Below are positions 1 to 10,161 of a DNA stretch of 64,000 nt, in pieces. The stretch comes from an uncultured Chlorobiaceae bacterium (GTDB lineage: Bacteria > Bacteroidota > Chlorobiia > Chlorobiales > Chlorobiaceae), in the NCBI GenBank assembly GCA_903843305.1, contig CAIMPI010000030.1:1-64000 (forward strand), written 5' to 3'. Both the position numbers and the translations under genes were made by a program. Positions within the stretch are counted from its first letter, which is position 1. Each line of letters begins with the position of its first letter. The notes under the pieces were generated by a model. The model saw only the letters and a list, made by a program, of their open reading frames with translations, had not been told where the DNA came from and did not search any database.

Positions 1-180
1 AAATACCTGGAGATCAATACGAAACGATCATTACGCCAGATCCGGAAAGAGCTCTTGCAGGTTCATGAAGCTCATATTCGTAATGAACAAACCGGCGAGG
101 TGCTCGTGATGCAGATGGATGCCAGTGAATTTGCGGGCAGCTTGCTCGGTAGTCTCTTGGATTCAGAACTTTCGCACTAA
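1..180 (+). CDS. C-terminal end of an unidentified protein (5' truncated)
   Basis: An open frame enters from the left edge and ends at TAA 178-180, giving the last 59 residues of a protein. The segment is mixed polar, with a basic stretch (NTKRSLRQIRKELL) followed by an acidic C-terminus ending in DSELSH. I do not recognise the family. It converges on purF across a short gap with a hairpin. Confidence 0.55.
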   Translation, partial: KYLEINTKRSLRQIRKELLQVHEAHIRNEQTGEVLVMQMDASEFAGSLLGSLLDSELSH

Positions 181-276
181 GTGGCGCAACTCAGGAGTTT
201 AAGCAGGGGAAAAAGTAGAGTAGACTGTTTTCCTTAAAAATGTCTCTTCGGCTTGTCATTTTTTTGATGGGATAGA

Positions 277-303
277 AAGAGGTACTTATAACGGTACCTT
301 TTC
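277..303. terminator. Bidirectional hairpin between the first gene and purF
   Basis: AGGTAC (280-285) pairs with GTACCT (294-299) around an 8-nt loop. A-rich sequence precedes it and a T-rich run follows, which extends the stem. It sits between two convergent genes and could end transcription from both sides. Confidence 0.45.
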
Positions 304-310
304 TTCCTTG

Positions 311-1804
311 TCAGTCGTTTTCCTCTTTATCTGTTGTAGCATCGTTGATCTGAATTGGATAGTCACCACTGAAGCAGGCTGTACAATAGCTGCAGGATTC
401 ATCCGTAAAGGAAGGTACACTGTTCATCAGACCTTTCATTGAGAGATATTTCAATGAATCGACACCAATATATTCCCTGATTTTTTCGATTTCTTCCTCG
501 GCATTGTCAAGACTGTCGAACATGTGGGTGAGAAGCTGTCGTTTAGTAGGAAAATCCATACCGTAAAAGCAGGGATTAGTGATTGGTGGAGAACTGATAT
601 GCAGATGAATTGCCGTCGGGTCGGCCTCGCGGATTAGTTTAATCAGCATTTTGGCAGTTGTCCCGCGGACAATGGAGTCATCCACCAGAATGATTGGTCT
701 GCCCTGAAGTACTCCGCGGACAATATTGTATTTTGAGCGTACCTTGATATCGCGGCTGTGAATGCCAGGCTGTATAAACGTTCTTCCGACATAGTGATTA
801 CGAATAAGGCCGTGCTCGAACCTTGCCGGTCTTTCCATTTTAATGCTTTCACGAACAAAACCGAGCGCAGCAGTATTGGAAGAGTCGGGAACACTTACAA
901 CAGTCAGCTCTTTTTCACCGGGCTGATGCTCAATTGTTGATTCTCTTGCAAGGTTTTTCCCAAGATTTCGCCTGATCTTGTCAACAGAATGACCAAAAAT
1001 AAAACTGTCAGGGCGGGAAAAATAGACATATTCGAAAATACATCGTGCTTTGCGTTCTGAACGTGGTAAAAAAAGCGATGTTGGTTTTTCGTTTGCCACA
1101 GCAAGGTGGTCAATCAAAAGAATTTCACCCGGTTCGATATCCCTGATGTATTCTGCCTGGATGATATCAAAAGCACAGGTTTCGCTGGCGACAATATAGG
1201 CCAGTTCACCAGTGAGCGGATCAACCTTTTTACCAAGTGCAAGCGGTCTGAAGCCATAAGGGTCCCTTGCAGCAATCAACTGGTTGTTCGCCAGAAGTAC
1301 CATCGAGTATGCACCTTTTACCTGCAATAAGGCTTCGTACAGTTGGTGTATAGGCTCTTTTTCCCGGCTTCGTGCAGCCAGATGCGGGATGATTTCTGTA
1401 TCTGAGGAGGCTTGGAAGATGACACCGAGTTCTGTCAGTTCTCGTCGCAAGGCACGGGAGTTGGTCAGATTGCCGTTATGGGCAATTGCAAGACTTCCTG
1501 ATCGGTAGGTCAGGGAAAAAGGTTGAATATTGTTGGTGGATGAAGATGAACCTGTGGTTGAATAACGGTTGTGGCCAATTGCAGCATAACCCCCAAGCGA
1601 TTCAAAAATAGTTTCATCCCTGAATACCTCAGCAACAAGACCCATGCCCTTGTGCTGCTTGAAGAGAGTTCTCTTTTTGACCTTATTATATTCTGCTACG
1701 ACGATACCGGCGGCTTCCTGTCCTCTGTGCTGAAGTGAGTACAGTCCATAGAAGGTATCTTCCGCGGGAGTTTTAGAATTAAAAACGCCGAAAACCCCAC
1801 ACAT
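311..1804 (-). CDS. purF: Amidophosphoribosyltransferase
   Basis: Catalyses the first committed step of purine synthesis: PRPP plus glutamine gives phosphoribosylamine. The frame is open from a TTG at 1810, but the ATG at 1804 gives MCGVFGVF and puts the catalytic Ntn nucleophile Cys right after Met, so I choose it (497 residues). The N-terminal glutaminase domain has the GHNRYSTTG motif near residue 77. The PRPP loop ILVDDSIVRGTTAKM lies near 372-386. C-terminal cysteines in ESCSYCTACF, with upstream Cys residues, suggest the Bacillus-type enzyme carrying a 4Fe-4S cluster. It stands alone here; purN and purH follow 4.6-7 kb away. Confidence 0.97.
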   Translation of the reverse strand: MCGVFGVFNSKTPAEDTFYGLYSLQHRGQEAAGIVVAEYNKVKKRTLFKQHKGMGLVAEVFRDETIFESLGGYAAIGHNRYSTTGSSSSTNNIQPFSLTYRSGSLAIAHNGNLTNSRALRRELTELGVIFQASSDTEIIPHLAARSREKEPIHQLYEALLQVKGAYSMVLLANNQLIAARDPYGFRPLALGKKVDPLTGELAYIVASETCAFDIIQAEYIRDIEPGEILLIDHLAVANEKPTSLFLPRSERKARCIFEYVYFSRPDSFIFGHSVDKIRRNLGKNLARESTIEHQPGEKELTVVSVPDSSNTAALGFVRESIKMERPARFEHGLIRNHYVGRTFIQPGIHSRDIKVRSKYNIVRGVLQGRPIILVDDSIVRGTTAKMLIKLIREADPTAIHLHISSPPITNPCFYGMDFPTKRQLLTHMFDSLDNAEEEIEKIREYIGVDSLKYLSMKGLMNSVPSFTDESCSYCTACFSGDYPIQINDATTDKEEND

Positions 1805-1897
1805 AAGCAATGGTATGTTTAAAGTTCAGAAAATGAGCAAACAACCTTATAATGGCAATTCAACATAACTAATTCAACTGGTAAATTGAAATAATAG

Positions 1898-2080
1898 TTA
1901 CTTTACTTTTGTTAGCTGATAATACTCCATCAGCCAGTCAAGGCTGTTGACATAATAGTCATCTGGCTGGTTATAATAACATTCTTCACCGTTCAGCCGG
2001 ATAGATATTCTCTGCCGATTCAGTATGGCCAAAGCAACAGGAGAACCTGCCGCATCTAATGCGGGATAGGTTGGCGTATC
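1898..2080 (-). pseudogene. Short coding-like frame without a normal start
   Basis: The 367-bp gap between purF and the next gene contains a 60-codon open frame on the minus strand, bounded by TAA at 2081-2083 and ending at TAA 1898-1900. The product reads like real protein (ISIRLNGEECYY, then NSLDWLMEYYQLTKVK), but no ATG or GTG exists; the only plausible start is a TTG about 16 codons in. It may be a decayed 3' end or a small gene with a TTG start. Family not recognised. The rest of the gap is AT-rich with nothing else visible. Confidence 0.3.
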
Positions 2081-2171
2081 TTAATGATAAAAAGAAATAA
2101 CAGACTTTTTGTTACATTTGCTCTATCTTTTCGATACAGATTACCGAGAGAGGCTTTTCAATCAACTCATC

Positions 2172-2705
2172 ATGAGGCACATGGAATCAAAGACAAATAA
2201 AGCTCCGAAACCGCCTGGCGCAGGAATCTGGGTTTCAGTAACGCTGCTCTGGGGAACTGTATTTTACTGGACATCGATTTTCATGTTGCAACTTGCCTCG
2301 CTCAGGCTTGGGCAAGGTTATTTTCACCCGTCAAAAAGTGAGCAGTTGAGTGTGTATGGCATTCAAGTTGTGGTGCTGATTGTGTTTGCTTTTGTCGCTA
2401 TGGTTGTAAAAGGAACACTTGATCCTGGAAGCACAAAACAGGTGCAACGGTGGCAGAACATATCTGAAGGGAAGGGGGAGAAGATCTTTGTCTCATTTGC
2501 AGGCAGTCTTGCAACCAGTTTTTTCTTTACCGCCCTGACTGCTCTGACCTTTCTTGGAAGTTCAGAGTTTCTTGGCTTGATGGTTGACTTTACTATTCCA
2601 GTTGTTTTGCTTGCTGCACTGTTTAATCTTGCAGCAGGGATAGTTGCATCACTGATTGTGGGCTTGATTTTTTTGATTACAAAAATGGGCAGAAAGAGGT
2701 CATAA
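2172..2705 (+). CDS. Hypothetical four-helix membrane protein
   Basis: The frame is open from a TTG at 2109, but a GAGAGG element about 15 nt ahead of the ATG at 2172 and the start of a polar region there favour this start (177 residues). A Lys/Pro-rich N-terminus is followed by about four hydrophobic segments: WVSVTLLWGTVFYWTSIF, a second around GIQVVVLIVFAFVAMVV, a third around ATSFFFTALTALTFLG, and a long C-terminal one, before a basic end KMGRKRS. Family not recognised. It precedes tRNA-Ala and ftsX. The ATG at 2181 is an alternative start. Confidence 0.7.
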   Translation: MRHMESKTNKAPKPPGAGIWVSVTLLWGTVFYWTSIFMLQLASLRLGQGYFHPSKSEQLSVYGIQVVVLIVFAFVAMVVKGTLDPGSTKQVQRWQNISEGKGEKIFVSFAGSLATSFFFTALTALTFLGSSEFLGLMVDFTIPVVLLAALFNLAAGIVASLIVGLIFLITKMGRKRS

Positions 2706-2778
2706 ATAGTGTGGATAGATGCAGTGAAACAGAAACAAAAAAACAATCGATGACTGCGCTTTTTTTGTTTCTGTTTTG

Positions 2779-2851
2779 TGGAGCTAAGGAGACTCGAACT
2801 CCTGACCCTTTGCATGCCATGCAAATGCTCTACCAACTGAGCTATAGCCCC
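2779..2851 (-). tRNA. tRNA-Ala (anticodon GGC)
   Basis: The minus strand folds as a 73-nt cloverleaf. The acceptor GGGGCTA pairs with TAGCTCC (one G-U), the D arm has GCTC/GAGC, the anticodon stem TTTGC/GCAAA encloses loop ATGGCAT with anticodon GGC, and the T arm carries GTTCGAGTC. Discriminator base is A. CCA is not encoded (CAA follows). Confidence 0.96.
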
Positions 2852-2947
2852 TTATGTCGCTCTAATTAAAAGAAAAAAAACTTGTTTTTGCAACTTGTTT
2901 TGTTGTTTCTTTGGGTTGAACCTGTTATTAATGCCAAATAAGCTGTT

Positions 2948-3826
2948 ATGTCACTGTTCTATGTCGTAAAGGAAGGATTTTCAAGTATTGGAAGGGCGAA
3001 ATTACCGGCAGCCATTACCGTTACGATAAGTTTTCTTGCACTTGTGCTGCTTGGTCTTTTCGGTACCGTTTCGTTGAGTTTTTTTGATGTTATTCAGGAG
3101 CTTCGGAGCAGGGTGGAACTTGAGGTTTTTCTCGGTGAATCGATGACTAACTCTCAGGCTATTGGTGCTGCACAGCAGATAAAAGGCCTCCGGGGTGTTC
3201 GGGATGCCGTTTATGTCTCCAGGGATGACGCAGCCCGGACTTTTATGCATGATTTTGGAGAAGATATTGTCAAGATTCTTGGGTCAAACCCGTTGCCCAG
3301 ATCGATCAGGCTAAAGTTTCTCCCTGACTATGCACGGCCAGAAAGCATTGAACGGATAGTTCCGAAAATACGTGCTATAGTTCCAGACGTTGATGTACGC
3401 TATAATCAGGCATTTCTTGGTCAGATTGAGCAGAATGCAAGGTTATTTACCTTGCTGACTGGTGGTATTGGTGTATTGATTTCAGTGGGTACCATAGTGC
3501 TGATAGGTTATACGATTCGGCTTGCCATGTATTCAAGGCAGGAAAAGATCAGAACCATGCGTCTTGTTGGAGCTACGGGCTGGTTTATCAGTGCCCCTTA
3601 TATTATTGAAGGCGCAATTCAGGGTCTGCTTTCTGGCCTTCTCGCTGCAGGAGCTGTTTATCTTATGTTCGATCAACTGCTTTTCATGTATGAACCAGAA
3701 GTGTATAAGGTACTGCAACCTTCTGCGCTCATAATTTACCCATCCATGGTAGTTCTCGGTTTTTTGCTGGGTATTTTTGGTAGTGCATTGTCAGTGGCCA
3801 ACTATCTCAGGGCCGTTTCGAAATGA
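2948..3826 (+). CDS. ftsX: FtsX-like cell-division ABC permease
   Basis: 292 residues. FtsX is the membrane half of the FtsEX complex that controls peptidoglycan hydrolases at the division septum. One N-terminal transmembrane helix (about 20-45) is followed by an extracytoplasmic domain with the typical ELEVFLGESMT and RSIRLKF segments, then three more helices (about 165-190, 215-245, 260-285). The loop QEKIRTMRLVGATGWFI is the FtsX/MacB coupling region. No ftsE lies beside it in this window, so its ATPase partner is encoded elsewhere. It converges on nfo with 8 bp between them. Confidence 0.93.
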   Translation: MSLFYVVKEGFSSIGRAKLPAAITVTISFLALVLLGLFGTVSLSFFDVIQELRSRVELEVFLGESMTNSQAIGAAQQIKGLRGVRDAVYVSRDDAARTFMHDFGEDIVKILGSNPLPRSIRLKFLPDYARPESIERIVPKIRAIVPDVDVRYNQAFLGQIEQNARLFTLLTGGIGVLISVGTIVLIGYTIRLAMYSRQEKIRTMRLVGATGWFISAPYIIEGAIQGLLSGLLAAGAVYLMFDQLLFMYEPEVYKVLQPSALIIYPSMVVLGFLLGIFGSALSVANYLRAVSK

Positions 3827-3834
3827 TAGTCATG

Positions 3835-4677
3835 TTAACACCCAAACGAGTAAAGAAGGCTGATCTCTGAACTCCATGCCTCGGGGTCTGGCGTTTCAAG
3901 GATCAGCGGAATCTCTTCGCAGGCAGGGTTGTTCATGATGTATGAGAAGACCGCCATTCCGATTGTTCCTTTTCCGATGCTTGCATGGCGGTCAACGTGG
4001 CTGCCGAGTGGTTGCATGGCATCGTTAAGGTGCATTCCCCGCAGGTAGCTGAGTCCTACAATCCGGTCAAACTCACTGAAGGTGAACTTGGCAGCTTCGG
4101 TTGTCTGCACGTCATAACCGCTGGCGAAGAGGTGGCAGGTGTCGAGACAGACCCCTACTCTTGTTTTATCTTCAATCTGGTCAACCAGAAAAGCAAGTTG
4201 TTCAAACCGGTTGCCAAGATTGGTACCCTGTCCAGCGGTGTTTTCAATGACGGCAGTCACTCCCTTTGTGGCATTGAGTGAGATATTGATTGATTCAGCA
4301 ATCAGTTGCAGGCATTTTTCTTCAGCAATTTCTTTCAGATGGCTCCCTGGATGAAAGTTCAGCAGAAGCAACCCAAGCTCTTCAACACGCTGCATCTCTT
4401 CGATAAAAGCTTCGCGTGCTCGTATGAGCTTTTCGGGATCAGGACTTCCAAGATTGATCAGGTAGCTGTCGTGAGGCAAGATGTGCCCAGGCTTGAAGCC
4501 GCCATTGCTGCAGTTTTTCTGGAATGCGTCAATTGAGGTAGGTGTAAGTTTTGGAGCTTTCCACTGGCGCTGGTTTTTGGTAAAGAGGGCAAAGGCTTTT
4601 GCTCCGATGGCTGCCGCATGAAGTGGGGCATTTTCTACTCCTCCGGCAGTACTGACATGTGCTCCAACCCGTTTCAT
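3835..4677 (-). CDS. nfo: Endonuclease IV (AP endonuclease)
   Basis: 280 residues, the normal size for this TIM-barrel, three-zinc AP endonuclease that cuts 5' to abasic sites in base-excision repair. Metal-binding and family motifs are visible in order: GAHVSTAGG at the N-terminus, LNFHPGSH near 110, IENTAGQG near 145, [13 protein letters not shown] near 180, HLNDA and [14 protein letters not shown] near 220-235, and LETP near the end. It is the last gene of the minus-strand series purN-queE-glycosyltransferase-nfo, 13 bp after the glycosyltransferase stop. Confidence 0.96.
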   Translation of the reverse strand: MKRVGAHVSTAGGVENAPLHAAAIGAKAFALFTKNQRQWKAPKLTPTSIDAFQKNCSNGGFKPGHILPHDSYLINLGSPDPEKLIRAREAFIEEMQRVEELGLLLLNFHPGSHLKEIAEEKCLQLIAESINISLNATKGVTAVIENTAGQGTNLGNRFEQLAFLVDQIEDKTRVGVCLDTCHLFASGYDVQTTEAAKFTFSEFDRIVGLSYLRGMHLNDAMQPLGSHVDRHASIGKGTIGMAVFSYIMNNPACEEIPLILETPDPEAWSSEISLLYSFGC

Positions 4678-4690
4678 AAAAGAATTACCA

Positions 4691-5695
4691 TTAATCGGTT
4701 GTATTGAAATTTCTGGCCTGTCCGACAGTGAGATTCAGCGTTTCACGAACAGTAAATGAGCTACCTATGGCTGATGATGTAGAGAGCATTTCGCCAAGCA
4801 GGCCAGTCGAAAAAAGCTGGACGCCAAGAATGAGCAGCAGAATGCCGAGAAAAAGAATCGGGCGGTTGCTGACCGGCTTATTGAGCAGGATTTTATCGAG
4901 CGTGACATAGAGACTGATGAGAAAGCCTAAGAGAAAGCTTATGAGGCCAGCCATGCCAAAAAAGTGCATCGGGCGGCGAAGATACCGTGTAATGAAGAGC
5001 ACTGACAGAAAATCGAAAAGCCCAGAAAAAAACCTTGATGAGCCATACTTGGTGGAACCAAACTTTCTTGTATGGTGCTTGACTGGCAACTCAGTAATCC
5101 TGAACCCCATCCACTGGGCAAGTACCGGAATGTAGCGGTGCATGTCGCCATGCAGTTCCAGGCGACGGGTCACCTCTTTGCGGTATACCTTCAGGCCGCA
5201 GTTGAAATCGTGAATGGTGATGCCGCTAAAAAGACGGGTCACTCCGTTGAAAAGCTTTGAAGGAATGGTTTTGGAGAGTGGATCCTTCCGATGCTGTTTC
5301 CATCCGCTGACCAGATCATACCCTTCTTGCAGCTTTTTGATCATCTCCTTTATCGCAAATGGGTCATCCTGCATGTCGGCATCAATGGTGCAGACATAGT
5401 TGCCTGTCGCTGCCATGAATCCTGCGGAGAGCGCGGCGGTTTTTCCGAAATTTCTCTGAAACGAGATGAGGCGAAGCTCCGGCCTTGAGGGAATCAAGCT
5501 GCCGATCAGGGTACACGAATCGTCGGTGGAGCCATCATCAACCATGATAATTTCAAACATAAACGGTTCCTGAAAGAGGGCGTGCAACTCCTTTTCGCCC
5601 ATGGCGGCATAGAGTTGCACGAGCAGCTCAGGTAGCGATTCCCGTTCATTGAAGAGCGGAACGACGATTGAGAGTTGACAGTTGATCGTTGACAA
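4691..5695 (-). CDS. Family 2 glycosyltransferase, polyprenyl-phosphate sugar type
   Basis: Predicted to transfer a sugar to a polyprenyl phosphate carrier (DPM1/ArnC/GtrB-like). A GT-A fold begins with [20 protein letters not shown]. Nucleotide-binding DDGSTDDS follows, then [10 protein letters not shown] with the DxD motif, [16 protein letters not shown], and two C-terminal transmembrane helices ([20 protein letters not shown] and [17 protein letters not shown]). The frame opens upstream to a TTG at 5764, but those residues look like translated spacer; I choose the TTG at 5695, whose codon touches a heptamer repeat. The exact N-terminus is uncertain. Neighbours (queE, nfo) do not reveal the pathway. 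Confidence 0.88.
   Translation of the reverse strand: MSTINCQLSIVVPLFNERESLPELLVQLYAAMGEKELHALFQEPFMFEIIMVDDGSTDDSCTLIGSLIPSRPELRLISFQRNFGKTAALSAGFMAATGNYVCTIDADMQDDPFAIKEMIKKLQEGYDLVSGWKQHRKDPLSKTIPSKLFNGVTRLFSGITIHDFNCGLKVYRKEVTRRLELHGDMHRYIPVLAQWMGFRITELPVKHHTRKFGSTKYGSSRFFSGLFDFLSVLFITRYLRRPMHFFGMAGLISFLLGFLISLYVTLDKILLNKPVSNRPILFLGILLLILGVQLFSTGLLGEMLSTSSAIGSSFTVRETLNLTVGQARNFNTTD
5674..5694. repeat. Three tandem heptamers GTTGACA/GTTGATC/GTTGACA
   Basis: Three consecutive 7-nt units lie at the very start of the glycosyltransferase coding region (on its strand TGTCAAC-GATCAAC-TGTCAAC). A similar pair, TGTCAAC-AATTAAC, occurs at 30306-30319 ahead of gltX. Copy-number change of a heptamer would shift the reading frame. 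Confidence 0.6.
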
Positions 5696-5765
5696 TGGAC
5701 AAGAAGATAATGAGCAAAAGAAAACAGAGAGAGGAAAGGTAAGGAGTAGAGGGGGCAAAGCCAAA

Positions 5766-6437
5766 CTATACGCCTCTTCTGGAGGGATCCCAGAGATATT
5801 TATGTAACTGGAGCTGAAGCCTTACCCGAAGGTGATCGTGGAGAATCCATTCTGCAAGTTTAGCTGGATCAAGTTTTTCGAATGCTACTCCCATCATGAC
5901 GGTGAACGAGTCGGCCAGCCGATGTTCAAGCAGAAGCGACGTTGCCCAATCATAATCCTCTTTTCCGGCAATGACGATCTTGAATTCAAAGTTATGGCGC
6001 TGTGGAAGTTCTGCTTCAAGCGCAAGGCGGATGTTATCGGGATTGTTGTGCTGTGCGACTCCAGAAGAGGGTGGTTTGATATCAATGATTTTATGGACCC
6101 TTTTATCAACCTTTTCGACAGAGATAAATCCTCCTGTTTCAAGCAGTACCTTTTGATTGAGATCACAGAGTTGTGTCATCAGCGGGTAGACTGGTGGCTG
6201 ACGCAGTGGTTCTCCTCCGGTGATTTCGATAAAGGAAGCCTGAAATGTAAGTGCTCTCTGAATAATCTCCTCTATCTCAAGCTCAAATCCCTTATCTTCG
6301 GCATAGCTGGTGTCGCAACCCGCACAGCCGTGGCCGCACCCCGCAAGCCGTATAAAGGTGCAAGGCCAGCCAGCAAACGAGCCTTCTCCCTGAATGGAGT
6401 GAAAAATTTCGCTGATCGCGAGAGTGTTGGGGCTCAT
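5766..6437 (-). CDS. queE: 7-carboxy-7-deazaguanine synthase (radical SAM)
   Basis: 223 residues, the QueE size. It would convert 6-carboxytetrahydropterin to 7-carboxy-7-deazaguanine on the way to preQ0 and queuosine. The N-terminal IFHSIQGEGSFAGWPCTFIR is the family signature. CGHGCAGC gives the CxxxCxxC radical-SAM cluster, and ITGGEPLRQP the SAM-binding GGE. The second half shows IDIKPPSSG and FEFKIV, also typical. It overlaps the purN stop by 4 bp. queG lies 4 kb downstream in another operon. Confidence 0.9.
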   Translation of the reverse strand: MSPNTLAISEIFHSIQGEGSFAGWPCTFIRLAGCGHGCAGCDTSYAEDKGFELEIEEIIQRALTFQASFIEITGGEPLRQPPVYPLMTQLCDLNQKVLLETGGFISVEKVDKRVHKIIDIKPPSSGVAQHNNPDNIRLALEAELPQRHNFEFKIVIAGKEDYDWATSLLLEHRLADSFTVMMGVAFEKLDPAKLAEWILHDHLRVRLQLQLHKYLWDPSRRGV

Positions 6438-7036
6438 GATCTCTGTAAGGTCAGCAGCTTTTCAAGAGCATCAGGATAAAGTGCATGTTCGCATTCAAGC
6501 ACCCTTGCGGCAAGAGTCTCCGGTGTATCATCCGGCAAGATCGGCACGGTTCGCTGAAGCAAAATTGCGCCTTTGTCATACTCCTCATTGACAAAGTGTA
6601 CCGTCGCGCCTGTTTCGGTTTCACCTGCCTCAAGCACTGCGGTATGAACGTGAATTCCATACATCCCATCGCCGCCGAATTTCGGCAGAAGAGCAGGGTG
6701 GATGTTGAGCATCCTTTCAGGAAATGCCGCGACAATAGCATCCGGCACCTTGCGCATATAGCCTGCCAGAAGAATAATATCGACCTGATGCTCTTTCATT
6801 CGTCCAATCATGGCAGAGGCAAACTTATCAAAAGAGTCAAACTGTTTCTCGGTGATATGCACTGTTGCTATGCCGTTCTGTTGCGCAAATTCCATGGCCC
6901 CGCACTGGGCGCGGTTCGACAGGCAGAGGACGATTTCTGTCGGAAGATGTTTGTTCCTGATCGCATGAAAGAGCGCTTTGAAATTGCTGCCGCTGCCGGA
7001 GCAGAAAACTGCAATGCGGGTTTTATGGGTATTCAT
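6434..7036 (-). CDS. purN: Phosphoribosylglycinamide formyltransferase
   Basis: 200 residues, the usual length of the folate-dependent GART that formylates GAR in purine synthesis. It begins IAVFCSGSGSNFKAL, the phosphate-binding loop. The catalytic region NIHPALLPKFGG (Asn and His) and GATVHFVNEEYDKGAIL with the conserved Asp follow. It heads the minus-strand run purN-queE-GT-nfo and is divergent from purH across 330 bp. Confidence 0.96.
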   Translation of the reverse strand: MNTHKTRIAVFCSGSGSNFKALFHAIRNKHLPTEIVLCLSNRAQCGAMEFAQQNGIATVHITEKQFDSFDKFASAMIGRMKEHQVDIILLAGYMRKVPDAIVAAFPERMLNIHPALLPKFGGDGMYGIHVHTAVLEAGETETGATVHFVNEEYDKGAILLQRTVPILPDDTPETLAARVLECEHALYPDALEKLLTLQRS

Positions 7037-7048
7037 TTGGTAATGGAC

Positions 7049-7236
7049 TTATTTCCTGATTTTATTATAACTTCGATCCATTTCCAAGTTTTTCTGTTTT
7101 TCGGGGCTTTCTCTCAAGGGCGTGCTCTTGATTATTCTGTCTCGTTTCTCGTTTTTCATATTTTTGGAGGAATTATCCGTACCTCCTCTGTAAGTTTTAT
7201 TTTTCTGCTGTGGTGGACTTTATCTATTCCTGCCAT
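7049..7236 (-). other. Two overlapping tiny ORFs in the purN-purH gap
   Basis: The 330-bp divergent gap holds two small minus-strand frames before purN. The first is a 26-codon frame (ATG 7236, weak AGG ribosome site, stop TGA 7156-7158). It ends in ATGA overlap with a 36-codon frame (ATG 7159 to TAA 7049-7051), which is strongly basic. Ahead of the second ATG, GGAGG and CCTCC can pair. They could be a real leader, a single gene split by a frameshift, or chance. Promoters for purN and purH must also lie in this gap, but I see no clear boxes. Confidence 0.25.
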
Positions 7237-7366
7237 CTTGCCTGATCGAACCTCGACAGAACGAAGACGCTCCGGTAACGTTTGATATCGCAGGGGTTTT
7301 TTCTTAAATTCCACCTTGCTTTAACAAAGAGCACTGAAACGAATCAATAAATTAACTTTCTGCATA

Positions 7367-8944
7367 ATGTCTGATCCTGTCATCAAGCGGGCGCTGGTTT
7401 CTGTATCTGATAAAACCGGTATTGTGGATTTCTGCCGGGAACTTTCTCTCCTTGGTGTTGAGATTTTTTCAACAGGAGGCACCCTGAAGTCACTTCAGGA
7501 TGCCGGAGTCAATGCCTCATCAATTTCAACCATTACCGGATTTCCGGAAATCATGGATGGAAGAGTCAAGACACTCCACCCGAAAATACATGGAGGACTT
7601 CTTGCTGTCAGAGAGAATGCTGACCATGTGAAGCAGGCGGTCGAGAACGGTATCAGCTTTATTGATTTGGTTGTGGTGAACCTCTATCCGTTCGAGGCGA
7701 CAGTGGCAAAGCCGGATGTGACGTTTGAGGATGCTATAGAGAATATTGACATCGGAGGTCCTTCGATGCTTCGGAGCGCAGCAAAGAACAACGAGTCGGT
7801 CACAGTGGTCACCGACAGCGCCGATTATGCGCTGGTGTTGCAGGAGATGAGGGAGAATAACGGTGCCACAAAACGGACAACCCGTCTTTTACTCGCCTTA
7901 AAGGTTTTTGAGCTCACCTCTCGTTATGATCGTGCAATTGCCTCTTATCTGGTCGGTGCTGTTGGTGGAACAAAGCATGAGGCGACTTCTGCCATGACCA
8001 TCAAGCTCGAAAGAGAGCTTGATATGCGTTATGGTGAGAACCCGCATCAAAGAGCAGGGTTATACCTTCTTACTGATGAAGATGGATCGCGCTCGTTTGG
8101 TGACTTTTTTGAGAAGCTGCATGGCAAGGAGCTCTCCTATAACAACATGCTCGATATTGCTGCTGCGGTTTCCCTGATCGAGGAGTTCCGCGATGAAGAA
8201 CCTACAGTAGTTATTATCAAGCATACCAATCCGTGTGGTGTTGCACAGGCGCAAACGCTTGTTGAAGCCTATCGAAGAGCATTTTCAACCGATACACAGG
8301 CTCCTTTTGGTGGTATTATCGTTTTTAATCGTCCTCTTGATATGGATACGGCGAAAGCAGTCAATGAAATTTTTACCGAGATACTCATTGCTCCGGCTTT
8401 TGAAGATGGCGTGCTCGATCTGCTGATGAAGAAAAAAGACCGCAGGCTTGTGCAGCAGAAGTACCCGCTTCCAAAAGGTGGCTGGGAGTTCAAGTCCACC
8501 CCATTCGGAATGCTCATTCAGGAACGTGACAGTAAAATCGTTTCAAAAGAAGATCTTACAGTAGTAACCAAACGGCATCCTACCGAAGAGGAAATTGCAG
8601 ACATGATGTTTGCCTGGAAAATCTGCAAGCATATCAAGTCGAACACCATTCTTTATGTCAAAAACCGCCAGACCTTCGGTGTCGGCGCTGGTCAGATGTC
8701 GCGTGTTGACTCCTCAAAAATTGCTCGATGGAAGGCCTCAGAGGTCGGGCTTGACCTGAAAGGCTCGGTTGTGGCCTCCGATGCGTTTTTCCCCTTTGCT
8801 GATGGCCTTCTGGCTGCGGCTGAAGCTGGTGTAACCGCAGTTATTCAGCCCGGAGGTTCCATCAGGGATAACGAAGTGATTGAGGCCGCCGATGCCAATA
8901 ACCTTGCGATGGTATTTACCGGTATGCGTCATTTCAAGCATTGA
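7367..8944 (+). CDS. purH: Bifunctional AICAR transformylase / IMP cyclohydrolase
   Basis: 525 residues, the full bifunctional length. It performs the last two steps of IMP synthesis. The N-terminal IMP cyclohydrolase (MGS-like) half shows [17 protein letters not shown] and [15 protein letters not shown]. The AICAR transformylase half has LRYGENPHQ-like [12 protein letters not shown], the catalytic KHTNPCG near residue 285, and the C-terminal [10 protein letters not shown] and MRHFKH. It has its own terminator and is divergent from purN. Confidence 0.97.
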   Translation: MSDPVIKRALVSVSDKTGIVDFCRELSLLGVEIFSTGGTLKSLQDAGVNASSISTITGFPEIMDGRVKTLHPKIHGGLLAVRENADHVKQAVENGISFIDLVVVNLYPFEATVAKPDVTFEDAIENIDIGGPSMLRSAAKNNESVTVVTDSADYALVLQEMRENNGATKRTTRLLLALKVFELTSRYDRAIASYLVGAVGGTKHEATSAMTIKLERELDMRYGENPHQRAGLYLLTDEDGSRSFGDFFEKLHGKELSYNNMLDIAAAVSLIEEFRDEEPTVVIIKHTNPCGVAQAQTLVEAYRRAFSTDTQAPFGGIIVFNRPLDMDTAKAVNEIFTEILIAPAFEDGVLDLLMKKKDRRLVQQKYPLPKGGWEFKSTPFGMLIQERDSKIVSKEDLTVVTKRHPTEEEIADMMFAWKICKHIKSNTILYVKNRQTFGVGAGQMSRVDSSKIARWKASEVGLDLKGSVVASDAFFPFADGLLAAAEAGVTAVIQPGGSIRDNEVIEAADANNLAMVFTGMRHFKH

Positions 8945-8998
8945 GAGAGGGATGAACGAGATTTTTTCGAGTATCATGGAGTGCAGAAAATAAAAGAG

Positions 8999-9036
8999 AT
9001 CGGGGTTGTACAGAAGCGGTGCGCCCCGATTTTTTT
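8999..9036 (+). terminator. Rho-independent terminator of purH
   Basis: ATCGGGG (8999-9005) pairs with CCCCGAT (9024-9030), followed by six T residues. It lies about 55 bp after the purH stop. Confidence 0.85.
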
Positions 9037-9087
9037 ATGGTTCAAGGGACAAATATCAACTATCCTGAATGAAAAAGGAGAGAGATT

Positions 9088-10092
<1,005 letters not shown>

Positions 10093-10112
10093 TCACCTCT
10101 CTTTCCTTGCAG

Positions 10113-10137
10113 GTTGGGGTGCAGGTTTTACCCCAAC
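10113..10137. terminator. Hairpin between aldo/keto reductase and queG
   Basis: GTTGGGGT (10113-10120) pairs perfectly with ACCCCAAC (10130-10137). It separates convergent genes. The T-run after it is weak, so termination is inferred from position and stem strength. Confidence 0.55.
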
Positions 10138-10161
10138 TTACACTTATCCGGAAAGCCACAG

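Noticed and set aside
5696-5764. Upstream extension of the glycosyltransferase to 5764
   Set aside because: The extra 23 residues are hydrophobic and Cys/Ser-rich without similarity to the family, and begin with TTG lacking a ribosome site.
5832-6479. 215-codon plus-strand frame
   Set aside because: Antisense to queE and the purN end; no family features.
6485-7285. 266-codon plus-strand frame
   Set aside because: It runs antisense to purN and through the divergent gap. No family features; purN on the other strand is certain.
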